DNA from: Bacillus sp. HMF5848
Lineage (GTDB): Bacteria > Bacillota > Bacilli > Bacillales > HMF5848
Reading direction: 5' to 3'
Length of the DNA stretch: 64,000 nt
Assembly (NCBI RefSeq): GCF_003944835.1
Contig: NZ_RWIV01000001.1
Location: 4,143,501-4,207,500, forward strand
Shown: positions 26,401 to 34,267 of the stretch, in pieces
How positions within the stretch are numbered: position 1 is the stretch's first letter
Layout of the letters: the number at the start of each line of letters is the position of its first letter
Translations under genes and position numbers: made by a program
Notes under the pieces: model-generated
What the model was told of the DNA's origin: nothing
Databases searched by the model: none
What the model saw: the letters and a program-made list of their open reading frames with translations, nothing else

Positions 26401-29394
26401 CGTAATGGTAACGTCTTGTAGCCCACCTTCAGCAGACTGTACGTTAAACGTGACACTATCACCTTTTGGATTGTTAAAATCGCCAATATGTGAGTTTGCC
26501 GTTACATTGACACCAACTGTTTGAGCCTCTTCTGCTTCATACATTGTACCTTGCCATAATTCAAGGCCATGCAAATTTAAATATGTGCTTTCACTTGCGA
26601 CAGACAGGCGAATTTTGTTTTCACCAGGTTGAAGGATAACATTTGTGCGAGCAAGCCCCCACCAGTTTCCATCAGCCCAGCCGTTATTTTTAAAAATAAC
26701 AGTGCCTTGCTCTTCGCTGTTTACTGTTATGGTACCTGATGTATCACTTGTACCTGTGCGGTAAGAGAAAAATGCATCATACATTCCGCCATCCGTACTG
26801 TTAACTGTGAATTCAACATAGTTACCAGCAGCACCATTAAAGTCATCAGTCTTCTCACCATTTATCTTCACATTGCCACCAGCAGTAGCGCCGTAAACGT
26901 CTTGAGTGATTGTCTTTTCCCCAACGTATAAGCCATCAAGGTCAAGGTACGCGTTGTCACTTGTTAGCTGAACTCTTACATCGTTGTTACCTTCTACAAG
27001 CGGTAATGGTACCAGTTCTGTTTGCCAACCGTCTTCAAATGCCCAATGTCCTGATGAAGTGATGTTGACATGTTGTGAAATCGTATCATTTACACTCACA
27101 GCAGCTGTCGGATTATTAGATGTTGCATAGAATAGGTGTGCTGCCTGCGTGCCTGTTTCTTCTGCGTACACATCAAATGTAACCGAATCGGCACCTGTGT
27201 TTAGATTTTCAACAAAGCCGGCTTCTGTTTGACCAGGCTCGATTTGAATTTGTGATGCTACTGGTGAATCCCAGTCTAATGTTGCTTTTTCAGCTTCATA
27301 ACGCTTGTCACCTACACGTAAATAATCAAGCTTCATGCCGGTATCGTTTGCCGTTGCTCTCAATGTAATGGTGTTGTGCCCTTCATTAAGAGTGACTATC
27401 TCTTGACCGCCTTCAACAAACGACTCCCAGCCCCCTGTTGTTGGGAAAGATAGCTCTGTTATCGACTGGTCATTCACAAATAAATGACGCGTAATGTCCG
27501 TTTGTTCGATTCCGTAATTGAACGATATTGGATATGAACCAGCTTCTGGCGCATATACATCAAATTGTACGTAATCGCCTTTTGTTTCAAAGTAGTAAAC
27601 ATGACCGAACTTATCCACTTTACAGCTAATTAAATCAGCATATTCAGCTTCATATTCATATACTGATGTTTCGTTCGCTACTTCCAAACTATCAACATTT
27701 AACCATAGATTGTTCGAGTTAAGCTGCAGCATAACGGTATTCTTGCCAGCTTGAAGCTCTACTTGAGTCGTTGCAGTAGCTATTGGGTTCCCCCAGCCAG
27801 TTTTTTCTGAAAAAGAAATTTGTGAAGCTACTTCCTCGTTGTTTACCGTCAATCGGCCTTCTGGATGTCCTCCGTCATTGCCATGACCATAGCGTAGTGT
27901 TAAATCATACGTGCCGGCTTGCGGGACATTTACTGTCCAGATGATTTTATCTTCGTCTTTTTTACCAAAATCACCAACCCAGCCTGGAATCTGGCCTAGT
28001 CTTGACTGCATCACAATTGGAGCAACCGGTACATTTTCAACATCAGCTGCTTCATAGTGATCGCCCGCTGCTTGCTTGTAGTTCATGTATGCCGCGATGA
28101 CCATCGCTTTGTTTCCGTTTTTACTGCGAGTGTCATTGATAACTTGTTTTAAATCTCGGTAATTGTCTTTGTCTTGCCAGATTTCGCTGTAATCGAAATC
28201 TGTTTTCGTGTTAGGGTCTGGCACCGCACTATAACCTCCGTTGCCTCCCACCATATTGAACGTAACAAAGTTTTTCTCTGTGCTGTTTGCTAATAACGAA
28301 TCTTTTACTGCATTAATTAACGAGTCATAATCTAATGAAAAATAACGTTTTTCTCCAAAATAATCGTATAAGTAGTCATTATCATGCCAGCCCCATTGGT
28401 CAAGATGGATACCATCAAAGCCAAAATCATTGACTGCCCGAACAAACTCTTCTGAAATATATTGTTGCCACTCCGGGTTACCTGGATCTTGCAAATAAAG
28501 AGCTGTTGGCGGATCGACCCAATCAAAGAAGAAGCCTTCTTGATATTTCTGTGGATCAGGGTCTGGGAACGTAGCATTGTGTCTAAATAATCCCCATTCC
28601 TTTTTCACACCATAATCCTCATAATTCTCGCGCGCGGCATAATTCATCTCATACGCCATCGCAGCAGAACCAAACTTCTGTGCCGCTTCAATTTGTTGCT
28701 TAACTGTTAACGGAAACAGTTCTCTCCCTAACAAGTCGTCATAAGCGGTATTTTCGTCAATCGGAGCCGCTATGAAATTACCATTCTCGTCTAAGATTGG
28801 CTTACCATTCTCATCTACTTCAGAGTACACAGACACATCATGGCGCCACATCCAGTCATAAAACTGATATCCATTTAAGTAATATTGCTGTGACAACTCT
28901 TGGAATTTCTTATCACTCTCTGCTTGTGTTTCTTGTGGGAATTCCGTTGTGTACCCGTAACGCGGAAAGCGAGTCCAATCACTCGATACATCGATAGCAA
29001 TTGTTTTGTATTGAGCTGGCTGCCCTTCGATGAATGCTTTTACAAGGTAGCCACGAAAATCGGTAACGGGTGGCACCCACGTAAGTTGGAGTTGATTTGA
29101 CCCCTCTGTAAACATTGAGATAGGTTTAACTCCCTCTGCAATCTTTTGATTAAGGTGGTAGACCTCCACTTTCAATTTGTCAGTCCACTCTACGTCTTGA
29201 TTGAAAGCAAGTGTCATCTCAACCTGTTCGCCAGGATTGTAACGAGCTTTGCTGACTGTAAAATCAAGAATCGGTTGTGTAGGGGTATTTGTGTTTAGTT
29301 CGGCGGCAGCTGTGATGTTGTTAAATAGCGGTGCGACCGGTTGAAACACTAGTAAACACATTAATAGAAAAGATACGTATTTTTTAGTCCTCAA
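23491..29394 (-). CDS. Giant surface-anchored GH66 enzyme with nine CBM35-like modules (cycloisomaltooligosaccharide glucanotransferase-like)
   Basis: A 1967-residue secreted enzyme. Layout: signal peptide (about 1-31); N-terminal beta domain (about 40-140); first part of the GH66 barrel (RFPRYGYTTEF; nucleophile Asp332 in FDGIHLDQWGW; acid/base Glu404 in DYSEIW; VIAAYMNY about 432-439); nine consecutive carbohydrate-binding modules of CBM35/CBM6 type (about 446-1557), most starting with a YEAE-like strand and ending in a LDxLxVG-type strand; the rest of the GH66 fold (SVRLMDAGLAALGATHIELG to about 1761); one Ig-like domain (about 1767-1854); a CFI-box (CFIATAAYGT, 1863-1872); a transmembrane segment (about 1936-1955) and RKKRAQR. 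Known CITases carry one CBM35 inserted in the barrel; nine is far above that. The start is TTG with GGAGG upstream. It should form or degrade cyclic or linear alpha-1,6 glucans at the cell surface. Confidence 0.9.
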   Translation of the reverse strand: MRTKKYVSFLLMCLLVFQPVAPLFNNITAAAELNTNTPTQPILDFTVSKARYNPGEQVEMTLAFNQDVEWTDKLKVEVYHLNQKIAEGVKPISMFTEGSNQLQLTWVPPVTDFRGYLVKAFIEGQPAQYKTIAIDVSSDWTRFPRYGYTTEFPQETQAESDKKFQELSQQYYLNGYQFYDWMWRHDVSVYSEVDENGKPILDENGNFIAAPIDENTAYDDLLGRELFPLTVKQQIEAAQKFGSAAMAYEMNYAARENYEDYGVKKEWGLFRHNATFPDPDPQKYQEGFFFDWVDPPTALYLQDPGNPEWQQYISEEFVRAVNDFGFDGIHLDQWGWHDNDYLYDYFGEKRYFSLDYDSLINAVKDSLLANSTEKNFVTFNMVGGNGGYSAVPDPNTKTDFDYSEIWQDKDNYRDLKQVINDTRSKNGNKAMVIAAYMNYKQAAGDHYEAADVENVPVAPIVMQSRLGQIPGWVGDFGKKDEDKIIWTVNVPQAGTYDLTLRYGHGNDGGHPEGRLTVNNEEVASQISFSEKTGWGNPIATATTQVELQAGKNTVMLQLNSNNLWLNVDSLEVANETSVYEYEAEYADLISCKVDKFGHVYYFETKGDYVQFDVYAPEAGSYPISFNYGIEQTDITRHLFVNDQSITELSFPTTGGWESFVEGGQEIVTLNEGHNTITLRATANDTGMKLDYLRVGDKRYEAEKATLDWDSPVASQIQIEPGQTEAGFVENLNTGADSVTFDVYAEETGTQAAHLFYATSNNPTAAVSVNDTISQHVNITSSGHWAFEDGWQTELVPLPLVEGNNDVRVQLTSDNAYLDLDGLYVGEKTITQDVYGATAGGNVKINGEKTDDFNGAAGNYVEFTVNSTDGGMYDAFFSYRTGTSDTSGTITVNSEEQGTVIFKNNGWADGNWWGLARTNVILQPGENKIRLSVASESTYLNLHGLELWQGTMYEAEEAQTVGVNVTANSHIGDFNNPKGDSVTFNVQSAEGGLQDVTITYQTTNDEAYQVIINNELYAEPITLSASSNEWAQQVITLPVQVGDNTITLMPYTTGTLLLDNVSLDDTVFEAETGVLTGKASLGSANSVRGYAYNFGQEGDYLTFTIKGIEQAGELPLTITYKNSEASTTRAIKINGKKAGALDFPVVEDWSTVTLPVYVAEGTNEITILTEDASDIRMAVDKIELAGFTKQAEEADTGWKAVAPKQGSVNVELGKTDNHGHTGQFVTFDVHAKEDADSIIFKYRTGNNPSFDIYVDDVLIADNAIFGATPNGWDGSIAEKEVKANLSAGAHTIKLEMVTEGQYINIDSILVANEEYEVEDAAAISSDISVSTGHVFDFKDEGDFITFHVFAEQAGDYDVEWNYNNDSQSMRPATRAVYVNDVKVADLTFEYSNDWLSHVQPGVSLQEGWNTITIRVENIDDDGVKFDFLRVGDKAYHAEKADFTAPMVIFKDLITNFGHLGDEVTFTIDIEEPGETSLIFTYANEGPAASRSLYIDGEQVMNPDGKPLKMWFNGTGDLDKYNEDAYYIASYLSGGEHDVTLKYENDDKGSINLRRLTVGFFDEPSVRLMDAGLAALGATHIELGTAEDLAEGPNMLAHEYYPNRSKKMKESTKAAMQQYYKFFAAYENVLFDSVEDESVQVTVTDNNQTLATSKDGTKNKLWTVARKNTDNPGFEQYDVLHLINLLNNDENWRNAANEPELLTNLTVSYPVGITQADAPNLKVYVASPDEREGTMQEVDFEWNNTSLEISVPSLQYWSMILIDKDPVTPTVESLFVGDVPNLTVDVITPDSEVVTGTAPAGYTVTVMADGTVLGTGVVGEDNRFTVEIPSQPVDTKLTISLADEMGEAIEDQEVNVTDKAPIDECFIATAAYGTKFTPAVTLLRHFRDDFLLTSAVGTRFVEFYYEHSPKIAAFIADSGTLKTLVRAMLMPAVGVVYMVYHPMLLILVSMGAVSMIWMYRKKRAQRVIQ

Positions 29395-29418
29395 CTCATA
29401 GTTCCTCCTTCTAATTTA

Positions 29419-29432
29419 TGTAAGGGTTTTCA
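29419..29432. promoter_or_regulatory. cre-like site upstream of the giant GH66 gene
   Basis: TGTAAGGGTTTTCA matches the CcpA consensus except at one core base (G for C). It lies 25 bp upstream of the start codon. The rest of the 430-bp gap up to the repeat element shows no gene; no clear promoter hexamers were found. Confidence 0.4.
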
Positions 29433-29825
29433 TTCTTACGATAATGGATATTTGCCGCGGAAAGAATGGAGTTTATTATGCAAATAGTGGCATAATTTCT
29501 TTACATAGTTGGATATTTTTGTATTTGGTGTTTCGGGGTGTCTTTTATTACGGTTCGGGAGATTAATATAAAACACTGTTTAAGAGATAATGGATGCGAG
29601 GTGGATGCGAGGGATATAGCGGGTTCCTTAGAAGTGGTGCATTGCTGACGCTGGTTGGGGTTAGGAATCCGACCTATGACGTGAGGTGTGAGGATAACCC
29701 GTAACCCACAGGGACTGGATTTCCAGTTTTACGATCACTTGTCTAATATCCGCTTTAGAGCGAGTGCGTAACGCCGGGGTCTGGTTTTCAGCCTTGTTGT
29801 GTTGGCTTTTCACTGGGAGGGCGTG

Positions 29826-30513
29826 GTTATCCACGGTGATATGTTGATTATCCGCGGTGCGGTGTCGGTTATCCGCCGTGACTTGTCGATTATCCGCCGT
29901 GGAGTGGGGGTGCGGCTGCGGGGGCTGGTTTTCCGCCGTGCGGTGTCGGTTATCCGCCGTGCGGTGTCGATTATCCGCGGTCGCTTGTCGTTTATCCGCC
30001 GTGGAGTGTCGATTATCCGCCGTGGAGTGGGGGTGCGGCTGCGGGGATCTGGTTTTCCGCCGTGCGGTGTCGTTTATCCGCTGTAACCTGTCGTTTATCC
30101 GCCGTGGGGTGTCGTTTATCCGCGGTGGGGTGGGGGTGCGGCTGCGGGGGGCTGGTTTTCCGCCGTGCGGTGTCGGTTATCCGCCGTAATCTGTCGTTTA
30201 TCCGCGGTGGCGTGTCGATTATCCGCCGCTTGGGGCGTGACCATTGGATTTTGGTTTCTGCCGGCGCCTGGTTTTCGCTTTTCTTCCGGTCGCATGTCTC
30301 TTTTCTACCACTCCCGTGTCGATTATCTACCACTTCTATGTCGATTATCTACCACTCCCGTGTCGAATTTCTACCACTCTCATGTCGATTATCTACCACT
30401 TCCGTGTCGATGTTCACCAAGTTGCCATATTCCCGACGTGAAATCCCTCTTTTATGGGTGTAATTGAGTGCGAACTCGTCACTTCCAAGTAACAGCAACA
30501 CAAAAAAACTCGG
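29826..30513 (+). repeat. Composite 21/22-bp repeat element, right copy (island boundary)
   Basis: About sixteen 21-bp TTATCCGCC/TTATCCGCGG units with three interposed segments (GGGGTGCGGCTGCGGGG), the same linker GCGTGACCATTGGATTTTGG as in the internal copy (from 30234), then about six 22-bp TTATCTACC units and the unique tail. Bases 30383-30513 equal 8106-8236 except at two positions. The first unit, TTATCCACG at 29827-29835, differs from a DnaA box by one base. The ORFs crossing it on both strands are periodic artefacts. Confidence 0.92.
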
Positions 30514-30533
30514 CCACAGTTTGTGACCGAGTT
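30507..30533 (-). terminator. Terminator of mbl
   Basis: AACTCGGCCACA (30507-30518) pairs with TGTGACCGAGTT (30522-30533) with one mismatch. Seven T follow on the minus strand. It is homologous to the terminator at 8230-8254 at the other end of the island. Confidence 0.8.
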
Positions 30534-30589
30534 TTCAAGTTCGCGCGTATAAGTTTTTGCGTATATCGTATAAGTTCGTGCGTATATTA

Positions 30590-31591
30590 TTATGAAAATT
30601 TTCTACGTGGAAGCTTGTCTAGGTTTTCAAGCATGATGCCTGTGCCTATTGCTACACATTCCATAGGATTTTCGGCAATTAGAACAGGAACCTTTAATTC
30701 TTCAGCTAATAGCATGTCTAATCCGTGCAATAGTGCGCCACCGCCTGTTAAGATTACGCCGCGATCGATAATATCGGCTGATAGTTCTGGTGGTGTTCTT
30801 TCTAGGACGCTCTTCGATGTTTGTACAATCGTATAGATTGATTCGCGAAGGGCTTCTTCGATTTCGGTTGATTTTACCGTGATGGTGCGTGGTAAACCAC
30901 TAACCATGTCACGACCACGAATGTCGATTTCTTCGTTTCGTGAGCCAGGGAATACTGTTGCTACTTTGACTTTAATGTCTTCACCGGTTCTTTCACCGAT
31001 TAATAGCTTGTACTCGCGTTTTATGTACTGAATGATTTCGTTGTCAAACTTGTCACCAGCCATTTTTATAGATGAGGCTGTTACGATATCGCCCATTGAT
31101 AGGACAGCGACATCTGTTGTTCCTCCACCAATGTCGACTACCATGTTACCGCTTGGTTGGAAAATATCCATTCCTGCACCAATTGCAGCAACCTTTGGTT
31201 CTTCCTCCAGCATGACATTTTTGCCACCACTTTTTTCGGCTGCTTCTTTAATAGCTTTCTTTTCAACAGCAGTGATATTAGTCGGACAGCATACAAGCAT
31301 GCGTGGCTTGGATAAGAAGCCTTTTACATTTAATTTGTTAATAAAATGCTTTAGCATTGCTTCTGTTACATCAAAGTCAGCAATGACCCCATCCTTAAGG
31401 GGACGAATTGCTACTATATTTCCTGGTGTCCGGCCGACCATACGTCGTGCTTCTTCACCGACAGCGAGCACTCTTCCCGTATGATTATCTATCGCTACAA
31501 CTGATGGTTCGTTTAGTACAATTCCTTTTCCTTTAACGTGTATGAGCACGTTTGCGGTACCTAAGTCAATCCCTATGTCCCTTGCATACAT
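30590..31591 (-). CDS. mbl: Rod shape-determining protein Mbl (MreB-like actin)
   Basis: A 333-residue bacterial actin that directs cylindrical cell-wall synthesis under the membrane. It has the MreB signatures DIGIDLGTANVLIHVKGKGIVLNEPSVVAI (phosphate 1), GNMVVDIGGGTTDVAVLSMG (phosphate 2) and LTGGGALLHGLD (adenosine motif). The short C-terminus (ENLDKLPRRKFS) and the position right after spoIIID identify it as Mbl rather than MreB or MreBH. Downstream in B. subtilis come flhO and flhP; here the island intervenes. Confidence 0.97.
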   Translation of the reverse strand: MYARDIGIDLGTANVLIHVKGKGIVLNEPSVVAIDNHTGRVLAVGEEARRMVGRTPGNIVAIRPLKDGVIADFDVTEAMLKHFINKLNVKGFLSKPRMLVCCPTNITAVEKKAIKEAAEKSGGKNVMLEEEPKVAAIGAGMDIFQPSGNMVVDIGGGTTDVAVLSMGDIVTASSIKMAGDKFDNEIIQYIKREYKLLIGERTGEDIKVKVATVFPGSRNEEIDIRGRDMVSGLPRTITVKSTEIEEALRESIYTIVQTSKSVLERTPPELSADIIDRGVILTGGGALLHGLDMLLAEELKVPVLIAENPMECVAIGTGIMLENLDKLPRRKFS

Positions 31592-31742
31592 CCGACTAGC
31601 TCCTCCTTGCTATTCGTACAAAACGTACATACTAATCCTAATTATATATTCTACCATATATTAGACAAATTCTGCATAATCCCATAAAATTTTTTACAAA
31701 AAAAGTCGGATGATGTCGATTCACATTACCTACCATTATGTT

Positions 31743-31783
31743 TCTGTTCGAGACGCCACGCGTAAGCACCTCGAACAGAATTC
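31743..31783. other. Stem-loop after spoIIID
   Basis: TTCTGTTCGAG and CTCGAACAGAA form a perfect 11-bp stem with a loop of about 18 nt between spoIIID and mbl. Neither side has a good T-run, so it may be a weak terminator or an RNA-stabilising hairpin. Confidence 0.5.
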
Positions 31784-31805
31784 CACTTTTGTGTACTAAC
31801 CTGCC

Positions 31806-32069
31806 TTAGCTTACCGGCTCTTCCTCCTTTTTATACTTTGCCTTTGTGGCTTCGCCTCCACGCAAGTGGCGAATGGATTTATGATAATCGAGGATTTCTT
31901 TTACTTCATTCGCTAATTCAGGATTAATTTCCGGCAGTCTCTCGGTTAAATCTTTGTGGACAGTACTTTTGGAAACGCCAAATTCTTTCGCAATAACACG
32001 AACGGTTTTTTTCGTCTCCACGATATACCTTCCAATCTTGATAGTTCTCTCTTTGATGTAATCGTGCAC
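31806..32069 (-). CDS. spoIIID: Stage III sporulation transcriptional regulator SpoIIID
   Basis: An 87-residue DNA-binding protein active in the mother cell, which modulates sigma-E genes and sigK transcription. HDYIKERTIKIGRYIVETKK, then the helix-turn-helix VRVIAKEFGVSKSTVHKDL and the basic helix HKSIRHLRGGEATKAKYKK are nearly the B. subtilis sequence. The start is GTG at 32069, with AGGGAGGGC 7 nt upstream; the frame's extension to 32132 is not part of the known protein. Confidence 0.97.
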   Translation of the reverse strand: MHDYIKERTIKIGRYIVETKKTVRVIAKEFGVSKSTVHKDLTERLPEINPELANEVKEILDYHKSIRHLRGGEATKAKYKKEEEPVS

Positions 32070-32787
32070 ACCACTCGCCCTCCCTAAGTTGGATGTGAGA
32101 AGTGTGAAATGAGACTCGCATAAGGGCTGCAACGAAGAAGTGCTTTTTTACAGGTCATATTCAAATAGTATCTATGTTATATCTTCGAAAACATTTCAAC
32201 GATCCCTCACCTCAAACACTCTCTTTGACAGGTTTGTAACCATTTTATTAGCTTGGATAACAATATATGCCTGTTAAAGCCAATCGGGACAAGGGTTTCG
32301 TCACTTTTTTTTGTAAAATTCTAAAAAAAACAAGCTTTAACTAGGTAAAAAAGCCTTTACCTATGACTTTTTATCGATATGAACGGTAAAAACTGTTTAG
32401 CCTAAGCGAGAAGATAAAATTTTTCATCGAAGAAGCATATTTTTAAGAAATAGTGATTATGATAGTCATTTTTACAACGAAGCACATTGTAAAAATACAG
32501 CGCGAATTGGCAAACAGTAATCTTCCCCCTCCGTCGTTTCGACATTACTTAGGACAAGTTAGTGCCTATAACACGTCAAATCGTCATCTTATTGTTCGAC
32601 TGACATGTTGTTGTTTTTTTACCATGTGAGAAAAATGTGAAATAGTTGTAACAAAATGAGATTATACTCGTCAAATAGTTTGAAACCGCAGCCGGCGCGG
32701 GAATAACAGTTATATACCTTTTAAAAATATTAAGACACACGGAAATATAAGTATGACATCACACAATTACCGAAGGGACTGACAAAC
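32070..32787. other. Non-coding gap between spoIIID and the BsuPI-like gene
   Basis: About 720 bp without a supported gene, between divergent genes. It holds an inverted repeat ATTTTTACAA (32468-32477) / TTGTAAAAAT (32487-32496), which could be an operator or weak terminator, and poly-T/poly-A stretches. No promoter was assigned with confidence. Confidence 0.4.
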
Positions 32788-33282
32788 ATGAAGAAGTTAT
32801 TTATTATGATGGCAGTAGCGCTATTTGCGATAGCAGGATGCTCCACAACGACAAGTGAACCAACTCCTAACGATGATGAATCTAACGATGGTGGTGGCAT
32901 TGTGGCCGGTACATTAGAACCAAGCTTAACGTATGAAGAAACTGGCGATGGAACGTATACATTCTTTTTCAAGGTGAAAAATCAAACTGAACAAGAGCAA
33001 ACATTAACGTTTACAAGTGGACAACGCTTTGAGTATAAGCTCTATAAAGATGGCGAGCACATTTACACCTATTCGATGGATAAGTCATTTATTCAAGTCA
33101 TGGAGGAAATTAAGCTGAAACAAGGGGAAGAGTTTCTGATGGAAGCGACTGTTCCAGATGGAAATGGAGATCTTGGGGCTCCTAGCGAGGGATTAGAGCC
33201 TGGTAACTATAAGATTGAATTCTGGCTTGTTGATGATGCATGGCCAGATGCGAAGGCATCCGTGGAGTTTGCAGTGGAATAA
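32788..33282 (+). CDS. BsuPI-related lipoprotein
   Basis: A 164-residue lipoprotein (lipobox IAGC, Cys about 18) with an acidic linker and one beta-sandwich domain resembling BsuPI, the intracellular proteinase inhibitor family: TYTFFFKVKNQTEQEQTLTFTSGQRFEYKLYKDG, then GNYKIEFWLVDD. The family often occurs in secreted or lipid-anchored proteins of Bacillaceae; inhibitor activity for this member is only inferred. The last four codons and the stop form the first unit of a downstream tandem repeat. Confidence 0.82.
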   Translation: MKKLFIMMAVALFAIAGCSTTTSEPTPNDDESNDGGGIVAGTLEPSLTYEETGDGTYTFFFKVKNQTEQEQTLTFTSGQRFEYKLYKDGEHIYTYSMDKSFIQVMEEIKLKQGEEFLMEATVPDGNGDLGAPSEGLEPGNYKIEFWLVDDAWPDAKASVEFAVE

Positions 33283-33405
33283 GTTATACAGGCATTTCCG
33301 CCATTTGTAGTGTAACAAATTATATAGGCATTTCCGCGTTTGTAGTGTAACAAATTATAGGCATTTCCGCCGTTTGTAGTGGAATAGCCCACACAGGCAT
33401 CGGCC
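33267..33405 (+). repeat. Tandem repeat that starts inside the BsuPI-like gene's last codons
   Basis: Four units of about 35 bp. The first is the gene's own 3' end plus flank (TTTGCAGTGGAATAAGTTAT, then ACAGGCATTTCCGCC); the next three repeat it with changes (TTTGTAGTGTAACAAATTAT, then AGGCATTTCCGCC). The stop-codon region was therefore multiplied in tandem. Confidence 0.85.
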
Positions 33406-33452
33406 GAACACTATTTACCTAACATGTAACACCTAATCAAATGGATCACGTA

Positions 33453-33482
33453 AAAAGCATCGGATGAGATTCCGATGCTTTT
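33453..33482. terminator. Bidirectional terminator
   Basis: AAAAGCATCGGA (33453-33464) pairs perfectly with TCCGATGCTTTT (33471-33482), between the convergent BsuPI-like and DnaQ-like genes. It overlaps the last bases of the latter's stop codon. Confidence 0.85.
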
Positions 33483-34149
33483 AATATGTTTGCCGTGTTT
33501 CATTGTCTGTTGACTTTAGCAAGTCTCCCCACGTTTTTGAGCCACGGCTGATAGATTGCGAGAGTAGCTCGACAAATAGAAAGGCTGTTGTAAGAGCGTC
33601 TCCTAGTGCATTGTGGCGCCCGTAAATACGCGTGCCAAATGCCATCGCATAGCGCTCGAGGTCACGAATTTGCGTGTCATATGTTGGAGCGATGAAGTTT
33701 ATTACATCGAGTGTGTCAATCGTAGGTTGCTTCTTCAAGTGAAGTTTATTGCGCTTTAGCTCACTTTTTAAAACAAGCATATCAAAGGATATATAATGGC
33801 CCACCATACAATTACTGTTATGATTCTCCATGAATGAAAAAAAGCTTGATATCGCATCGAGTGAGTGTGGTGCTTTACTTATCGTGTTTTCGGTAATCCC
33901 TGTTAAATCTGTTATGAATGGTGGAAGGTCGCGGTCTGGGTTGACATACGTTTGAAAAATGTCTTGCTCTTTCACCTCGAGTCCCTTCACATGAACAGCT
34001 CCAATCTCAATTAAACGGTCTACTCCCGTTACTTGGAAGCCCGTTGTTTCTGTATCGAACACAGTAAACGATACATCTTCAATCGGTGTCGAAAGTGGGA
34101 TTTCCTCGTTTATGTTCATCGAAAAAGGCTTCCTTAGAAAAAACAACAT
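33481..34149 (-). CDS. DnaQ-like 3'-5' exonuclease (DEDDh)
   Basis: A 222-residue exonuclease of the DNA polymerase III epsilon type. Exo I is seen as TVFDTETTGF, Exo II as GHYISFDMLVL, and Exo III with the catalytic His as HNALGDALTTA. It has no polymerase or helicase fusion. The ATG at 34149 is preferred (AGGAGG 5 nt upstream). It lies next to a CNMP-CBS-DUF294 gene and a symporter, an arrangement recurring in many bacteria with DUF4212/VC_2705-type symporters; the exonuclease's nucleotide substrate is unknown. Confidence 0.9.
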   Translation of the reverse strand: MLFFLRKPFSMNINEEIPLSTPIEDVSFTVFDTETTGFQVTGVDRLIEIGAVHVKGLEVKEQDIFQTYVNPDRDLPPFITDLTGITENTISKAPHSLDAISSFFSFMENHNSNCMVGHYISFDMLVLKSELKRNKLHLKKQPTIDTLDVINFIAPTYDTQIRDLERYAMAFGTRIYGRHNALGDALTTAFLFVELLSQSISRGSKTWGDLLKSTDNETRQTY

Positions 34150-34267
34150 GGACACCTCCTGTAAAATTTAGTCGTTCCGCGTCATCATAATTTTTAAAGT
34201 TTGCAATTGTACAAGCCTAAGGCCCATTGTGACGTAATATTTAACTTGCTAACATTCACACTTTACA

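Noticed and set aside
29799-30467. Overlapping ORFs in the right repeat element
   Set aside because: Same periodic artefact.
8106-30513. Island as a classic transposon or integrative element
   Set aside because: No transposase, integrase, tRNA target or terminal inverted repeats seen; only direct repeats of the composite element.
33207-33392. 61-residue minus-strand ORF over the BsuPI gene end
   Set aside because: Antisense to a real gene and to its tandem repeat.
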